Origin: Vombatus ursinus | Lineage: Eukaryota > Chordata > Mammalia > Diprotodontia > Vombatidae | NCBI RefSeq assembly: GCF_900497805.2 | Contig: NW_020953950.1 | Span: 1,286,884 to 1,350,883 of the forward strand | Reading direction: 5' to 3' | Length of the DNA: 64,000 nt | In this document: piece after piece, positions 63,075 through 64,000 of the stretch | How the letters are laid out: the number at the start of each line of letters is the position of its first letter | How positions within the stretch are numbered: position 1 is the first letter of the stretch | The notes under the pieces: model-generated | The model's input: only the letters and a program-made list of their open reading frames with translations | What the model was told of the DNA's origin: nothing | The model's database searches: none | Program-made: the position numbers and the translations under genes

Positions 63075-63345
63075 CTATATGACGCAGCTGGGTGGCACTG
63101 TGGATGGTATGTAAGACTTAGAGACTGGAAGATCGGAAGAAAAATCCTACCTCAGACATTCACTTGCTTGTCCGACTCTGGGTGAATGACTTTCTCTCAG
63201 TTCTAGTTTACTCATCTGTAAAATGGGAGCAACAATAATAGAGACCACTTAAACCTTATGAGTTTGCTGTAAGGATCACATGAAGCAGCTTCTACCTCAA
63301 GTGTTTTGCACTGCATTTCAAGTACTGAAATGATGGTTGTTGTTG
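63075..63345 (+). mobile_element. THER/MIR-type SINE, diverged
   Basis: 'gacgcagctgggtggcactg', 'tttactcatctgtaaaatgg', then (GTT)n(ATT)n at 63,336-63,365. Confidence 0.82.
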
Positions 63346-63365
63346 TTGTTATTATTATTATTACT

Positions 63366-63615
63366 GCTACCACAGGTACTGGAGAGACAGACAGAAAAAC
63401 AGTCCTTGCTGTCAGAGAGCTTACAGGTGCAATACATAAACATACATGTATAAAATGTAATATATGTTACACATGCATTAACATATCGAAACACACACAT
63501 GTTTAGATATCAATACAAGTCAATAAGTATTTAATAAGCACCTACTATGGGCCAGGCACTGGGTCAAGTGCACACTATCCTAAAGCTTGTACAAAGAAGG
63601 TTGGCTAAGATGGGT
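63366..63615 (-). mobile_element. L2 LINE 3' fragments
   Basis: 'acagtccttgctgtcagaga' near 63,398 and 'agtatttaataagcacctac' with 'gggccaggcactgggtcaag' at 63,524-63,570. Confidence 0.78.
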
Positions 63616-63619
63616 AGTG

Positions 63620-63850
63620 GAAGGAACAGGAAAAACAAGTAAAATGCAAACTCCTTGTGTGCAGGAATGGTTTAATTTTTGTTTTTCTATCTCTAGTACT
63701 AAGTACTGTGCCTGGCATAGTGGATGCTTAAGACATGCTTATTGAATTAAATTGAATGTTGTCTCTCCTAGTAGACAGTAAGCACCTTGAGGGCAGGGGG
63801 CTGTTTCATTTATACCTTTGTATCCCCAAGGTCCAGTGCAGTGTTTTTTG
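63620..63850 (+). mobile_element. Two L2 3' ends in tandem
   Basis: 'tactgtgcctggcatagtgg' (about 63,703) and 'cagtaagcaccttgagggca' (about 63,776). 63,851-64,000 is unassigned. Confidence 0.82.
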
Positions 63851-64000
63851 GCTTAGATCCAATTGGATTCGGTGGTCTCTGGGGTACTTACTACCCAACT
63901 CTGACTGGCAGCTGAATCATGCATACCTCAATGTCATGAAGTTTCATGGTGAAGTTGTCACCAGCTAGGTGATCTGAGACCCCTGCAAGACCCCTCCCTC

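Overview
The window is mammalian nuclear DNA, almost certainly from a marsupial. The dated repeats show this: about 14 full or partial tRNA-RTE SINEs of the MAR1 type (tRNA-like head, RTE/Bov-B-like tail ending in 'gactgaacaacaa'), about ten young tRNA-headed CORE-SINEs, and L1 3' ends of the marsupial type. They lie on a dense background of MIR/MIR3/THER SINEs, L2, L3/CR1 and non-autonomous hAT elements. I cannot decide between opossum, dasyurid and kangaroo/koala lineages. Repeat family names are given from memory of consensus sequences and were not run against a library.

I could not recognise a single protein-coding exon, tRNA or rRNA gene. The window reads as intergenic or deep intronic sequence. 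All longer open frames fall in tandem repeats, SINEs or LINE 3' ends, except two unrecognised coding-like patches (about 19,760-20,460 and 55,690-55,935). The only recognisable RNA-gene relative is a broken 7SL (SRP RNA) retropseudogene at 31,678-31,911.

Layout: 1-8 kb holds MIR/L2 relics, one MAR1, two CORE-SINEs, a single-copy block (2.3-3.7 kb) and a first 33-bp minisatellite (6.8-7.3 kb). A 716-bp GATA/GACA tract follows at 8.2-8.9 kb. 9-18 kb is SINE-rich, with a second 33-bp array at 11.3-11.9 kb split by a SINE. 18.6-19.8 kb holds a near-perfect inverted repeat with two 202-bp arms. 21-26.5 kb is a stack of nested insertions (RTE fragment with SINE, MIR3 with hAT with L2, L1 with three insertions). 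31-33 kb holds the 7SL copy, an L1 end and a hAT element with an 8-bp target duplication. 33-39 kb holds two more 33-bp arrays around L2, L3 and an inverted L1. 40.5-41.4 kb is a GA tract with a 630-base assembly gap. 41.4-50.4 kb has several single-copy blocks that look like conserved non-coding sequence, plus the fifth 33-bp array (46.2-46.6 kb). 51.4-51.8 kb is a separate ~65-bp minisatellite. 52-64 kb is L2, MIR, MAR1, RTE and L3 with GT/CA tracts.

The most unusual signals are (i) five same-orientation arrays of one shared 33-bp unit that matches the 3' ends of MIR3/L3-type retroposons, at least three of them directly behind or beside such elements, and (ii) the 202-bp inverted repeat with only two mismatches by eye and a micro-duplication at one edge, which looks like a recent template-switch event or an assembly artefact.
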